Notes: generated by a model not told the origin, from the sequence alone. Positions 40,505-50,417 are shown, counted from the first letter of the stretch. The stretch: DNA of 64,000 nucleotides from Gaiellasilicea sp963705515 (GCA_963705515.1 CAVPJV010000008.1:62001-126000), one strand, 5' to 3'. Made by a program: numbers and translations.

Positions 40505-42694
40505 GCGCGGTCGAGACGGTGAAGGTGACGATCGACGGCCGCGAGGTCGAGGTCGCGAAAGGGCTGGGCCTCGTCGAGGCGGCAGCCGAGGCCGGAGTCG
40601 AGATCCCCGTCTTCTGCTACGAGCCGCGGCTCGGGCCGCCGGTCGGCGCCTGCCGGATGTGCCTGGTCGAGGTCGAGGGCGTGCCGAAGCTGCAGGCCGG
40701 CTGCACGCTGACCGCGCAGGACGGGATGGTCGTCCGCACCGCCGCCGACTCGGCGAAGGCCGCAGAGGGTCAGAACGCGACGCTCGAGTTCATCCTCGTC
40801 AACCATCCGCTCGACTGCCCGGTCTGCGACAAGGGCGGCGAGTGCCCGCTGCAGGACCTCACCTTCCGCTACGGCCCCGGCCAGACGCGGATGACCTTCC
40901 CGAAGCGCACGTTCGACAAGCCGATCCCGATCTCGCCCACGATCGCGCTCGACCGCGAGCGCTGCATCCTCTGTTACCGCTGCACGCGCTTCTCCTCCGA
41001 TGTCGCCGAGGACGGCCAGCTCGTGGCGAAGAACCGCGGCGCGCAGTCGATGATCGCGACCTTCGAGGACGAGGCCTACAAGGCGCCGTTCAGCGGCAAC
41101 GTGATCGAGCTCTGCCCCGTCGGCGCGCTCACCTCGACCCAGTACCGCTTCGAGGCGCGGCCCTGGGAGATCCAGAACGTCCCCACGGTCTGCGGCCTCT
41201 GCCCGGTGGGCTGCAACGTCTCCGCGACGACGCGCGAGGGGAAGGTCAAGCGGATCATCTCCCGCAACCATCCCGAGGTCGACGAGGGCTGGCTCTGCGA
41301 CAAGGGGCGGTTCGCCTACCCGCACCTCTACGCCGGCGACCGGATCGTCGACCCGCTGGAGCGCGTGCGGCGCCAGGGCTTCGGCGTGCTGTCGTGGGAC
41401 GACGCGATCGACCGGGCCGAGTCGCTGCTGCGCGGGGCGGAGGGCCGGATCGTGACGGCGCTCTCCGGCTCGGAGACGGTCGAGCAGGCGTACGCGCTCG
41501 CGAAGCTGCTGCGACAGGGCCTCGGCGCGCACTCCGCGGTCCTGCCCGAGGCGGTCTCGCACGGACTCGACGCCTTCCGCGCGCCGCTCTCCAGCATCGG
41601 CGCCGCCGAGATCGTCGTCGTCGTGGGCGACGAGCAGGTCGCCGACCGGGCGCCGATCGTCGATCTCTGGATCCGCCAGGCACGCCGGAACGGCGCCGAG
41701 GTCGTCCGCGTGGCCGAGCCGAAGCTCGGCAGGAAGCTCGAGGAGCGGGTCGCGGCCTCCGACCGCGCCGTTCTGATCTGGTCCGGCCGCGGAGGCGGCG
41801 GCGGCGCCCGGCTGGCGGAGCTCGGCCACCGGCTCGGGCTCGAGGCGAAGCCCGGCTGCGCGGCCTTCCACCTGCCGGCGACGCCGAACGCGCGCGGCGT
41901 CGCCGACGCCTGGGCCGCGTGCTCGGACGCTGAGGAGGAGAATCCGGAGCCGATCGGCCTGCTGATCGTCTCGGGCGACGACGCGGCGGCCGATCCGGCG
42001 GTCCGCGCGCTCGCCGAGCAGGCGGAGCGCGTGCTCGCGATCACGATGTTCCAGGGGCTCGCCGTCGGCTGGGCCGACCTCGTCCTGCCGGGGACGAGCT
42101 ACCTCGAGCGCGACGGCTCGTTCGTCAACCTCGAGGGCCGCGTCCAGCGCCTCCGGCGCTCGGTGATCCCACCCGTGCCCGGACGAGCTCGCCTGGATCG
42201 CGAAGCTCGCCGAGCGCTTCGACGTCGAGCTCTCGCCGCACGCGGCGCTCGTCTTCGAGGAGCTCTCGGCGCGGTGCTACGGCGGGATCCCGTTCGGCGC
42301 CGTCGGCGAGCGGGCGCCGCTCCCCGGCCGGGTCCCGTACGTCGCGCCCGAGCCTGCTGCGTCCGCGCCGGTCCCCGTCGCCGAGAGCGAGCCGCCCGAG
42401 CACTTCCTCGGCACGCTGCGCCTCCAGCGCTACCGGCCGCTCTTCTCCGGCCCGGCCGTCGAGCGTGTGCCCGAGCTCCAGTTCCAGCGGCCCGAGGCGG
42501 AGATCGAGCTCGCCTACGACGACGCGCAGCGCCGCCAGATCGCGAACGGCGACGAGGTCAGCGTGCGCTCGAACGGCACAAGCCTCTCACTTCGTGCGCG
42601 GGTCAGTCGAGCGCTCGCCGCAGGCACCGCCCGGATCGCCGACGAGCACGCCGGCGAGCTCCATCGCGACGTCGAGGTGGTGAAGGCGACGTGA
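40501..42694 (+). CDS. nuoG: NADH-quinone oxidoreductase subunit G, frameshifted in this sequence
   Basis: The Fe-S-rich subunit: [2Fe-2S] Cys in 'CYEPRLGPPVGACRMCLVEVEG', N4/N5 motifs 'HPLDCPVCDKGGECPLQD' and 'CILCYRCTRF', plus 'CGLCPVGC' (the extra cluster N7 type), then a molybdopterin-oxidoreductase-like domain. At 42181 (about residue 560) the frame must shift +1: '...RRSVIPPVP' continues as 'DELAWIAKLAERFDVELSPHAA' and ends 'DVEVVKAT' at 42694. Without the shift, reading runs out of phase and then in frame into nuoH. The intact protein would be about 730 residues. Confidence 0.9.
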
Positions 42695-43677
42695 ACGAGC
42701 CCTGGTGGGTCTCCGTGATCAAGAGCGTGATCATCATCAACCTCGTCATGGCCGCGTTCGCGTACCTGACGCTGGCCGAGCGCAAGGTGATGGGCCGGAT
42801 GCAGCTCCGCTACGGCCCCAACCGGGCCGGGCCGTTCGGGCTCCTGCAGCCGATCGCCGACCTCGTGAAGCTGATCCGGAAGGAGAGCTTCTTCCCCGGC
42901 TCCGCGGTCGACGTGCTCTACATCTTCTCGCCGTGGGTCGCCGCCTTCACCGCGCTGACGACGTTCGCGGTGATCCCGTTCGGACCGGGCTGGGAGATCG
43001 GCGGCGTCCAGGTCGACGGCGTGGTCGCGGACGTCCCGATCGCGTTGATCCTGATCTTCGCGATCGGCTCCGTCGGCATCTACGGCTTCATCGTCGGCGG
43101 CTGGGCGTCCGACTCGAAGTACGCGCTCCTCGGCGCGATGCGCACCTGCGCGCAGCTCGTCAGCTACGAGGTCTCGCTCGCCCTCTCCGTGCTCGGCGTC
43201 GTGCTGATGGCGCAGACGCTCTCGCTGACGGAGATCGTCACCGCCCAGGACGACTGGTGGTACATCGCTCCGCAGTTCGTCGGCTTCGTCATCTTCATGT
43301 TCGCCGGCACCGCCGAGACCGCCCGCGCGCCGTTCGACCTCCCCGAGGCCGAGCAGGAGCTCGTCGCCGGCTACCACACCGAGTACGGCGGCATGCGCTT
43401 CGGCCTCTTCACGATGAGCGAGTACATCAACCTGATCACGCTCTCGGGGCTCGCGGTCACGCTCTTCCTCGGCGGCTGGCACTTCCCCGTGCTCGAGGAC
43501 CTCGGGCCGCTCTGGTTCGTGCTGAAGCTGATGGTGCTCATCTTCATCTTCATCTGGATGCGGACGACCCTGCCTCGCCTCCGCTACGACCAGCTGATGC
43601 GTTTCGGCTGGAAGGTGCTGCTGCCCGTGGCGACGATCAACGCCGTCGTGACCGCGATCCTGGTGGTGTGGATCTAG
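42691..43677 (+). CDS. nuoH: NADH-quinone oxidoreductase subunit H
   Basis: A 328-residue membrane subunit with eight helices that forms part of the quinone chamber: 'LAERKVMGRMQLRYGPNRAGPFGLLQPIADLVKL', 'GTAETARAPFDLPEAEQELVAGYHTEYGGMRF' and 'MRTTLPRLRYDQLMRFGWKVLLP'. GTG 42691 overlaps the nuoG stop (GTGA). The fold-back element lies between its end and nuoI. Confidence 0.96.
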   Translation: MNEPWWVSVIKSVIIINLVMAAFAYLTLAERKVMGRMQLRYGPNRAGPFGLLQPIADLVKLIRKESFFPGSAVDVLYIFSPWVAAFTALTTFAVIPFGPGWEIGGVQVDGVVADVPIALILIFAIGSVGIYGFIVGGWASDSKYALLGAMRTCAQLVSYEVSLALSVLGVVLMAQTLSLTEIVTAQDDWWYIAPQFVGFVIFMFAGTAETARAPFDLPEAEQELVAGYHTEYGGMRFGLFTMSEYINLITLSGLAVTLFLGGWHFPVLEDLGPLWFVLKLMVLIFIFIWMRTTLPRLRYDQLMRFGWKVLLPVATINAVVTAILVVWI

Positions 43678-43839
43678 TGGGCCTCCCGGCAACAACTAGT
43701 GCGCCTCTGCCGCGCGATCTGCTGCGCGATGCCGCGTCCTCAGTCGCGTCCATGCCTTCAGGCATGAACGCTCCCTGCGTCCTTGCCTCGCTTGCAGCTC
43801 GCCCGGCAGAGGCGCGAAGTCGTCACCGGGAGACCCACT
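43676..43839. repeat. 164-bp imperfect inverted repeat (fold-back element) between nuoH and nuoI
   Basis: The whole spacer folds on itself around 43758. Outer arms AGTGGGCCTCCCGG (43676-43689) and 43826-43839 match at 13 of 14. The next arms, GCGCCTCTGCCG (43701-43712) and 43804-43815, match perfectly, and 43714-43722 pairs with 43794-43802 at 8 of 9. The centre is a perfect CATGCC-TTCA-GGCATG hairpin (43751-43766). It is the only long spacer in a nuo operon whose other junctions overlap or nearly touch. It could be a MITE or REP-like insertion, or an mRNA structure that tunes nuoI onward. Confidence 0.8.
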
Positions 43840-43840
43840 G

Positions 43841-44329
43841 ATGGCGATCGGCACCGCCAGGGGCTTCGGCGTCACCTTCCGCCAGATCTTCAAGAAGCCG
43901 ATCACGCAGGAGTACCCGGAGTACAAGCGGCCGGTCTACCCGCGCTTCCGCGGCCGACACAAGCTGCACACGCACGAGAACGGGCTCGAGAAGTGCGTCG
44001 GCTGCTCGCTCTGCGCCGCCGCCTGCCCGGCCGACTGCATCCGCGTCGTCCCGGCCGAGAACACGCCTACGAACAGGGTCTCGCCGGGCGAGCGCTACGC
44101 GCGCATCTACGAGATCAACATGAGCCGCTGCATCTTCTGCGGCTACTGCGAGCTCGCCTGCCCGTTCGACGCGATCACGCTCGGCAACGAGTACGAGCTC
44201 TCGGAGTACTCGCGCGACGACCTGATCTACACGAAGGACATGCTGCTCGCGGAGCCGATGAAGCGCATCCCGGTGGCCGATCCCGGCCTCTACGACACGC
44301 CGATCCCGGCCTACAGGTCGGACTCCTAG
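43841..44329 (+). CDS. nuoI: NADH-quinone oxidoreductase subunit I
   Basis: A 162-residue 2x[4Fe-4S] ferredoxin-type subunit (clusters N6a/N6b): 'CVGCSLCAAACPADC' and 'CIFCGYCELACPFDAI'. The N-terminal amphipathic part 'GFGVTFRQIFKKPITQEYPE' lies against the membrane. ATG 43841 comes directly after the right arm of the fold-back repeat, so its ribosome access may depend on that structure. Confidence 0.95.
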   Translation: MAIGTARGFGVTFRQIFKKPITQEYPEYKRPVYPRFRGRHKLHTHENGLEKCVGCSLCAAACPADCIRVVPAENTPTNRVSPGERYARIYEINMSRCIFCGYCELACPFDAITLGNEYELSEYSRDDLIYTKDMLLAEPMKRIPVADPGLYDTPIPAYRSDS

Positions 44330-44330
44330 C

Positions 44331-44894
44331 GTGGGCGATTTCCTCGTCTGGGTGATCTGGTTCCTCGCCGCGGCCGGCTGCCTCGGCTCCGGCCTCGCCG
44401 TGATCACGTTCACGAACCCGTTCTACTCGGCGCTGGCGCTGATCGGGAACCTCGGATCGCTGGCGGTGCTCTTCCTGCTCGCGTCGGCCGAGTTCCTCGC
44501 CGCCGCACAGGTGCTCGTCTACGCCGGCGCGGTGATGGTGATGTTCCTCTTCGTGATCGCGTACCTCGGCGACCGCAGCGAGGGCGTGCGGCTCTCGGGC
44601 GGGCCTTCGTGGGTGCGGATCGGCGCGATCGTCGCCGCGACCGCGTTGCTGGTCGAGGTCGTCGTCGTGATCGGGCTGGCTGCGGACGACCAGCTCTCGG
44701 ATCCCGCCGAGGTGCAGAGCTCGTTCGGCAGCCCGGAGGAGATCGGGCGCCTGTTCCTGACCGACCACCTGCTGGCGTTCGAGATCACGTCGATCGTGCT
44801 GCTGGTCGCGGCCGTCGGCGGGGTCGTGCTCGGCTCGCGCTCACGCGCCGAGGACGAGCTCGACGAAGCGGAGGCTGCTCGTGCAAGGGCCTGA
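44331..44894 (+). CDS. nuoJ: NADH-quinone oxidoreductase subunit J
   Basis: A 187-residue membrane subunit with five helices: 'NPFYSALALIGNLGSLAVLFLLASAEFLAAAQVLVYAGAVMVMFLFVI' is diagnostic, with the pi-bulge helix. The start is GTG 44331, 1 base after the nuoI stop. It overlaps nuoK by 14 bases. Confidence 0.95.
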   Translation: MGDFLVWVIWFLAAAGCLGSGLAVITFTNPFYSALALIGNLGSLAVLFLLASAEFLAAAQVLVYAGAVMVMFLFVIAYLGDRSEGVRLSGGPSWVRIGAIVAATALLVEVVVVIGLAADDQLSDPAEVQSSFGSPEEIGRLFLTDHLLAFEITSIVLLVAAVGGVVLGSRSRAEDELDEAEAARARA

Positions 44895-45189
44895 CGTCGC
44901 CTGGTACCTGGTCGTCGCGGCCATCCTCTTCTCGATCGGAACGGCAGGCGTGCTCCTCCGGCGCAGCCCGCTGATCGTCCTGCTCTCGCTCGAGATCATG
45001 CTCAACGCCGCGAACCTGGCGCTGATCACCTTCGCGCGGATGCACGGCGACCATGCCGGCCAGGTCTTCGCGCTCGCCGTCATGGCCGTGGCGGCCTCCG
45101 AGGTCGTCGTCGGCCTCGGCCTGATCGTCGCGATCGCGCGGCGGCGGCTCGACCTCGACGTCGACCGGCTGCGGGTGCTGCGAGGATGA
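44881..45189 (+). CDS. nuoK: NADH-quinone oxidoreductase subunit K
   Basis: A 102-residue, three-helix MrpC-like subunit with the proton-path glutamates in 'LLSLEIMLNAANLALITF' and 'VAASEVVVGLGLIVAI'. GTG 44881 lies within nuoJ. It overlaps nuoL by 4 bases. Confidence 0.95.
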   Translation: MQGPDVAWYLVVAAILFSIGTAGVLLRRSPLIVLLSLEIMLNAANLALITFARMHGDHAGQVFALAVMAVAASEVVVGLGLIVAIARRRLDLDVDRLRVLRG

Positions 45190-47087
45190 TCGCCGGCGCC
45201 TGGGTGTGCCTGCTGGCGCCGCTCTGCGGCGCGCTTGCGATCACGCTGCTCGGCCGGTCGATCTCGCGCCGCACCGCGGCGTGGATCTCGACGATCTCGG
45301 TCTTCACCGCCTTCGGCGGCGCCGTCGCGTCCTTCATCGCCATGATCGGGCGGGATCCCGAGGAGCGCGAGGCGATCACGAGCGCGTACACCTGGCTCGC
45401 GACCGCGAACTTCAAGGTCGACCTCTCGCTGCTCGTCGACCCGCTGTCGGTGACGATGATGCTGATCGTCTCCGGCGTCGGCGGCCTGATCGTCCTCTAC
45501 TCGATCGGCTACATGGACGGCGACCCGGAGGAGCGGCGCTACTTCGCCTACATGTCGCTCTTCGTCTTCTCGATGCTGATGCTCGTGCAGGCGGGGAACT
45601 TCCTCCTCCTGCTCGTCGGCTGGGGCCTCGTCGGGCTCGCCTCGTACCTCCTGATCGGGTTCTGGCACGAGCGCCCGGAGGCGGTCGCGGCCGCGAAGAA
45701 GGCGTTCGTGATGAACGCCTTCGGCGACGCGACGATGGCGCTCGCGTTCTTCGTGCTGATGTGGCAGACCGGGACGCTGAACTTCGCCGCGTCCTTCGAG
45801 GGCGCCGCGACGCTCTCGCAGACCACGGTCAACCTCGTCGCGCTCGGGCTGCTCGGCGGCGCGGTGGCGAAGTCGGCCCAGATCCCGCTCCACACCTGGC
45901 TGCCGGACGCGATGGAGGGCCCGACGCCCGTCTCGGCGCTGATCCACGCGGCGACGATGGTGACCGCCGGCGTCTATCTGATCGTCCGGGCGCATCCGAT
46001 CTTCGAGCTGGCGCCTTCCATCTCCGACCTCGCCGCCGGCCTCGGCGCGGTCACGTTGCTCGTCGCGGGGCTCGTCGCGCTCGTCCAGACCGACATCAAG
46101 CGGGTGATCGCCTACTCGACGATGTCGCAGATCGGCTACATGTTCGTCGGCGCCGGGCTCGGCGCCTACAGCAGCGCGATGTTCCACCTGATGACGCACG
46201 CCTTCTTCAAGGCGCTGCTCTTCCTCGCGGCCGGCGTCATCATCCACCACCTCGCCGGCGAGCAGGACATCCGGAAGATGGGCGGCCTCCGCGGCTCGAT
46301 GCCGAGGACGTACCTCGCCTTCCTGATCGGCTCGCTCGCCCTCGTCGGGATCCCGCCGCTCTCCGGCTTCTTCTCCAAGGACGCGATTCTCGCCTCGGCG
46401 CTCGCCACCGGCGGCTACGGCCAGGTTCTCTTCTACGCCGGCCTGATCGGGGCGCTGCTGACGGGCCTCTACACCTTCCGCCTCTTCTTCCTCGTCTTCC
46501 TCGGCGAGCCGTCACCGCTCGTCCAGGAGCACGCGGAGGGCCACGGCCACGGTGAGGGGCCGTGGACGATGATGGTGCCGGTCGCCGTCCTCTCCGTGCT
46601 CTCCGTCGTCGGCGGCTGGATCGAGGTCGCGGGCGGCTGGCACACGTTCGGCGAGTGGCTCGACCCGATCGCGATCGCGCGGGAGCACCTCGCCCTCGTC
46701 GAGCCGACGACGACGCAGGACTACCTCACGAGCGCGCTCGCCGTCGGTCTCGGCGCGATCGGGATCTACGTCGCCTGGCTGTACTACGGCGCCCGCCGTG
46801 GGCCGGTGCCGAGATATCCCGCCCTCCAGAACACGCTCGAGCACAAGTTCTGGTTCGACGAGCTCTACGACCTGATCTTCTACAAGCCGGCCGTCCTGCT
46901 CACGCGCGCTCTCCGGCGCGGGGTCGAGGAGCCGTTGATCGGCGGCTCGATCTCCGGCGTCTCGGCGGGCACGCGCGAGACCGCCGGCGCCGTCGGCGGC
47001 GCCCAGACCGGCTACCTGCGCAGCTACGCCCTCGTGATCGCGTTCGCCGTCGCCATCCTCGTCGTCGTCTTCGTCACCGTCCAATGA
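45186..47087 (+). CDS. nuoL: NADH-quinone oxidoreductase subunit L
   Basis: A 633-residue antiporter-like proton-pumping subunit with about 16 helices. 'FLLLLVGWGLVGLASYLLIGFW', 'IPLHTWLPDAMEGPTPVSALIHAATMVTAG' and 'KRVIAYSTMSQIGYMFVGAG' carry the conserved Lys, His and Glu. The C-terminal lateral helix follows 'NTLEHKFWFDELYDLIFYKP'. The ATG overlaps the nuoK stop and the TGA overlaps the nuoM ATG. Confidence 0.96.
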   Translation: MIAGAWVCLLAPLCGALAITLLGRSISRRTAAWISTISVFTAFGGAVASFIAMIGRDPEEREAITSAYTWLATANFKVDLSLLVDPLSVTMMLIVSGVGGLIVLYSIGYMDGDPEERRYFAYMSLFVFSMLMLVQAGNFLLLLVGWGLVGLASYLLIGFWHERPEAVAAAKKAFVMNAFGDATMALAFFVLMWQTGTLNFAASFEGAATLSQTTVNLVALGLLGGAVAKSAQIPLHTWLPDAMEGPTPVSALIHAATMVTAGVYLIVRAHPIFELAPSISDLAAGLGAVTLLVAGLVALVQTDIKRVIAYSTMSQIGYMFVGAGLGAYSSAMFHLMTHAFFKALLFLAAGVIIHHLAGEQDIRKMGGLRGSMPRTYLAFLIGSLALVGIPPLSGFFSKDAILASALATGGYGQVLFYAGLIGALLTGLYTFRLFFLVFLGEPSPLVQEHAEGHGHGEGPWTMMVPVAVLSVLSVVGGWIEVAGGWHTFGEWLDPIAIAREHLALVEPTTTQDYLTSALAVGLGAIGIYVAWLYYGARRGPVPRYPALQNTLEHKFWFDELYDLIFYKPAVLLTRALRRGVEEPLIGGSISGVSAGTRETAGAVGGAQTGYLRSYALVIAFAVAILVVVFVTVQ

Positions 47088-48518
47088 CGACCGCGCTGAT
47101 CGCCCTCCCGCTCGTCGCCGCGCTCGTCGTCTGGCTGCTGCCGCTCCCGGGTCGCGCGGCCGGAGCGCTCGCGCTGCTGGCGGCGCTGGCCGAGGTCGTG
47201 CTCTACGCCGTCGCGTTCGGGCAGTTCGACTTCGAGCAGGGCCTGCAGCTGCGCGACCAGCACAGCTGGTTCTCGCGACCTCGGCGTCTCCTACGACGTC
47301 GGCTTCTACGGCTTCTCGCTCTTCCTCGCCGGCCTCACCGTCGTCGTCTGCACGGTCGCGATCGCGTACGCGCTCTGGGCGGGAGGCGACCGCAGCCGCG
47401 GCTACCACGGCCTGCTGCTCTTCCTGACGGGCTCGATCGTCGGCGTCTTCGCGGCCCAGGACCTGCTCGTCTTCTACGTCTTCTTCGAGGCGATGCTGAT
47501 CCCGATCTACGTCCTGATCGGCGTCTGGGGCGGCCCGCGCCGCGTCCGCGCGACGGCCACGTTCGTGATCTACACGATGGCCGGCTCGCTGCTGATGCTG
47601 GCGTCGATCATCGTCTTCGGGCTCTCGCAGGACACGTTCTCGCTCGTCGACTCCGGCGTCTCCTCGAACGACTGGGTCTTCCTCGGCTTCCTGGTCGCAT
47701 TCGCCGTCAAGGCGCCGATCTTCCCGTTCCACGGCTGGCTCGTCGACGCCTACCGCGAGTCGCCGCCCGAGGTGGCGGCGATCCTCTCGGGCGTCGTCTC
47801 CAAGGCCGCCGTCTACGGCCTGCTGCGGATCGTGATCGCGAAGTTCCCGGAGCCGGTCGACCAGTTCCAGTCGACGATCCTCGCGTTCGCGACGATCGGG
47901 CTGATCTACGCGTCGCTGCTCGCCTTCCGTGCGCCCGACATCCGCAGCGTCACGGCGTACTCCTCGATGGCGCAGATGAGCCTCGTCACGATGGGGCTCT
48001 TCTCGCTGAACGAGCTCGGCGTCGACGGCGCCATCCTCCAGTCGGTCGCACACGGGCTCGTCTCGGCGACGCTCTTCCTGCTCGCCGGCATGGTCGAGCT
48101 GCGCACCGGTACCAGCGCCTTCGCGGGCCTGGGCGGGATGGCGCGCGGGCGGCCGGTGCTGGCGACCCTGCTGATGACGACCGGGATCATCGCGCTCGCC
48201 GTGCCGGGATCGGTGGCGTTCGCGGGCGAGTTCCTGATCCTCGCAGGCGTCTACGGCGTCGCCTGGGGTTGGGCCGTCGTCGGCGCCGCCGGAATCGTGC
48301 TTGCCGCGATGTACATGCTGCGACTGATCTCGGCCGTGCTCCACGCCGCCCGCGGCCGCGACGTCCGTGAGGACGCGCCCGACGTTCGGCCGCTCGAGCT
48401 CGCGCTCGTGGTCCCGCTCGTCGGGCTGCTGCTCTTCCTCTCCGCGTGGCCGGCGCTCGTCTCGGAGCGCGGCTTCCCGCTGATCCGGGGCACGCAGCAG
48501 TCGGAGGCGGTGCCGTGA
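47084..48518 (+). CDS. nuoM: NADH-quinone oxidoreductase subunit M, frameshifted in this sequence
   Basis: An antiporter-like subunit of about 477 residues. The N-terminus 'MTTALIALPLVAALVVWLLPLPG' runs to 'DQHSWFS', and the frame must shift +1 at 47276 to continue 'DLGVSYDVGFYGFSLFLAGLTVVV'. The rest is intact: 'VFYVFFEAMLIPIYVLIGVWGG', 'KAPIFPFHGWLVDAYRESPPEVAAILSGVVSKAAVYG' and 'VTAYSSMAQMSLVTMG'. The break lies before all functional residues. nuoN overlaps its stop, so the gene is probably functional and the break a sequence error. Confidence 0.9.
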
Positions 48519-49978
48519 TCCCGACCCCGAAGGTCGACTGGCTCGCGCTCGCGCCGACGCTCGCGCTCCTCGGCGCCTCGGGCGTCGCCCTGCTCGGCAG
48601 CGTGCTCGTGCCCGCGTGGATGAGCCGTTTCTTCTCCGCGCTCGTCGTCCTCGCCGGCTTCATCACGTCCGGTGTCTTCGCCGCAATCGTCTTCGACGAT
48701 ACGACCCAGGGCGTCGCGCTGATCGCAGAGTCGTTCACGCGCGACCGGCTCGGCGCGTTCTCGGCGCTGATCATCGCCGGGGCAGGCATCTTGGCCGTGC
48801 TCGTCTCGTGGGGCGACCAGCGGCGCGACCACGTCGGCGAGTACTACGCCCTACTCGCCGCAGCGGCTGCGGGCATGGTCTTCTTCGTCACCGCGTCGAA
48901 CCTGATGACGCTCTTCCTCGGGCTCGAGTGGTTCTCGATCGCGCTCTACATCCTCTGCGCGATGGACACGCACCGCGAGGCGTCGCTCGAGGCCGGGCTG
49001 AAGTACCTGATCGTGGGCGCGTTCGGCTCGTCGATCCTGCTCTTCGGCTCCGCGCTCGTCTACGGCGCCACCGGCGCGATCGGCTTCTCCGAGATCGCCG
49101 CCGCGGATGTCGGCGACGACCCCCTGCTCCTGGCCGGCCTCGCGATGCTGATCGCAGGCCTCGGCTTCAAGGCCTCGGCGGCGCCGTTCCACATGTGGAC
49201 GCCGGACGTCTACCAGGGTGCACCTACGTCGGTGACGGCGTTCATGTCGGCGGCGACGAAGGTGGCCGCCCTCGTCCTGACGCTCCGCCTCCTCGTCGTC
49301 GCCTTCCCGGAGCAGTCGGATCTCTGGACGGTCGCGATCGCGGTGATCGCGATCGTCTCGCTGGCCGTCGGCAACCTCGCCGCGCTCGTCCAGCGGGACC
49401 TCAAGCGGCTGCTCGCCTACTCGTCGGTCTCACACGCCGGCTTCATGCTGATCGCGATCGCCGCGGACAACGAGCTCGGCGCCCGCGCGCTCCTCTACTA
49501 CCTGATCCCGTACGGCGCGATGTCGATCGGCTCGTTCGCGGTCGTCGCGGCGCGGGAGCGCGAGCTGCAGGCGCCGGTGACGCTCGAGAACCTCGGCGGG
49601 CTCGGCTGGGAACGGCCGTTCCTCGGCGCCTCGCTCTGGGTCTTCATGCTCGGCTTCATGGGAATGCCCTTCACCGGCGGGCTGATCGGCAAGTTCTACG
49701 TCTTCTCGGCCGCGTACGAGGCAGGCTGGTGGTGGCTCGTCGTCGCAGGCGTGATCGCGACGGCGATCTCGCTCTACTACTACCTCGGCGTGATCCGGGC
49801 GATCTACGCCCGCCCTGCCGCGGTGCTGCGCCCGGCGATCGCGGGCGGCTCGCCGCCGCTCGACCTCCCGCTCCAGAGTGCAGTCCTGCTCTCGGTCGCG
49901 GTGACGGTCGGCTCGTTCTTCTTCGTGCAGCCGCTGATCGAGCTCGCGCGCGACGCAGCCGCGTCGCTGCCCTTCTAG
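48515..49978 (+). CDS. nuoN: NADH-quinone oxidoreductase subunit N
   Basis: A 487-residue antiporter-like subunit, last gene of the operon. 'TLFLGLEWFSIALYILCAM', 'GLKASAAPFHMWTPDVYQGAPTSVTAFMSAATKVAAL'-type blocks and 'KRLLAYSSVSHAGFMLIAIA' hold the key Glu, Lys and His. GTG 48515 overlaps the nuoM stop (GTGA). A perfect hairpin begins at its stop codon. Confidence 0.95.
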   Translation: MIPTPKVDWLALAPTLALLGASGVALLGSVLVPAWMSRFFSALVVLAGFITSGVFAAIVFDDTTQGVALIAESFTRDRLGAFSALIIAGAGILAVLVSWGDQRRDHVGEYYALLAAAAAGMVFFVTASNLMTLFLGLEWFSIALYILCAMDTHREASLEAGLKYLIVGAFGSSILLFGSALVYGATGAIGFSEIAAADVGDDPLLLAGLAMLIAGLGFKASAAPFHMWTPDVYQGAPTSVTAFMSAATKVAALVLTLRLLVVAFPEQSDLWTVAIAVIAIVSLAVGNLAALVQRDLKRLLAYSSVSHAGFMLIAIAADNELGARALLYYLIPYGAMSIGSFAVVAARERELQAPVTLENLGGLGWERPFLGASLWVFMLGFMGMPFTGGLIGKFYVFSAAYEAGWWWLVVAGVIATAISLYYYLGVIRAIYARPAAVLRPAIAGGSPPLDLPLQSAVLLSVAVTVGSFFFVQPLIELARDAAASLPF

Positions 49979-50002
49979 CCAAGTAACAGTCTGTTACTTG
50001 GC
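49978..50002. terminator. Bidirectional hairpin terminator after nuoN
   Basis: GCCAAGTAACA (49978-49988) pairs perfectly with 49992-50002 around a GTC loop. It joins the stop of nuoN and the stop of the convergent membrane-protein gene, whose TAA (49994-49996) lies in the right arm. There is no T run, so its strength is uncertain. Confidence 0.65.
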
Positions 50003-50377
50003 GCGGAAGGCGGTGCGCAGCCGCTCGCGCGGCGCGACGGCCGTCGCGGCCACCAGCGCCTGCACGGCGAAGATCGCCAGCGCGCCGACGACCGCCGTGA
50101 TCCCGATCACCGGCGGCGGGCCGTCCTCCAGGAGCGGCGCCCGCACGGCGGTGCCGAGGAGGACGAACGGGAGGGCCACGGCCGACAGCACCGCGATGCC
50201 GCGGTCGTGCGGCTGCGCGGCGGAGCCGTCGAGCACGTCGCCGAGGCCGGACAGTGCGGCGAGCGCGACCACCGGGACGGCTGCGACGAGGGCGTAGTAC
50301 GCGAGCGAGTGCTGGCCGGCGGCGTCCGCGAGAGCGGCGCCGAGGACCAGGGCAACGGAGGCGAGACGCGTTGTCAT
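49994..50377 (-). CDS. Small four-helix membrane protein, unknown function
   Basis: A 127-residue protein with four hydrophobic segments (about 5-20, 26-46, 62-80, 88-110) and a basic tail 'APRERLRTAFRAK'. The sequence gives no recognised family. It converges on nuoN, and its stop codon is part of the terminator hairpin. ATG 50377 has no clear Shine-Dalgarno or -10 at leaderless distance. Confidence 0.65.
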   Translation of the reverse strand: MTTRLASVALVLGAALADAAGQHSLAYYALVAAVPVVALAALSGLGDVLDGSAAQPHDRGIAVLSAVALPFVLLGTAVRAPLLEDGPPPVIGITAVVGALAIFAVQALVAATAVAPRERLRTAFRAK

Positions 50378-50411
50378 GCGTCGATGTTCGACCCAGGACC
50401 GGACGGTCCTC

Positions 50412-50417
50412 TAGGCT
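50412..50417 (+). promoter_or_regulatory. -10 element (TAGGCT) of the metallo-hydrolase operon
   Basis: A TANNNT hexamer 6 bases before ATG 50424, with leaderless spacing. Confidence 0.5.

Noticed and set aside
40501..43677. A single 1058-residue NuoG-NuoH fusion
   Set aside because: The joining segment is Arg/Ala-rich out-of-frame sequence; the true NuoG C-terminus is present in the next frame and NuoH has its own GTGA-coupled start.
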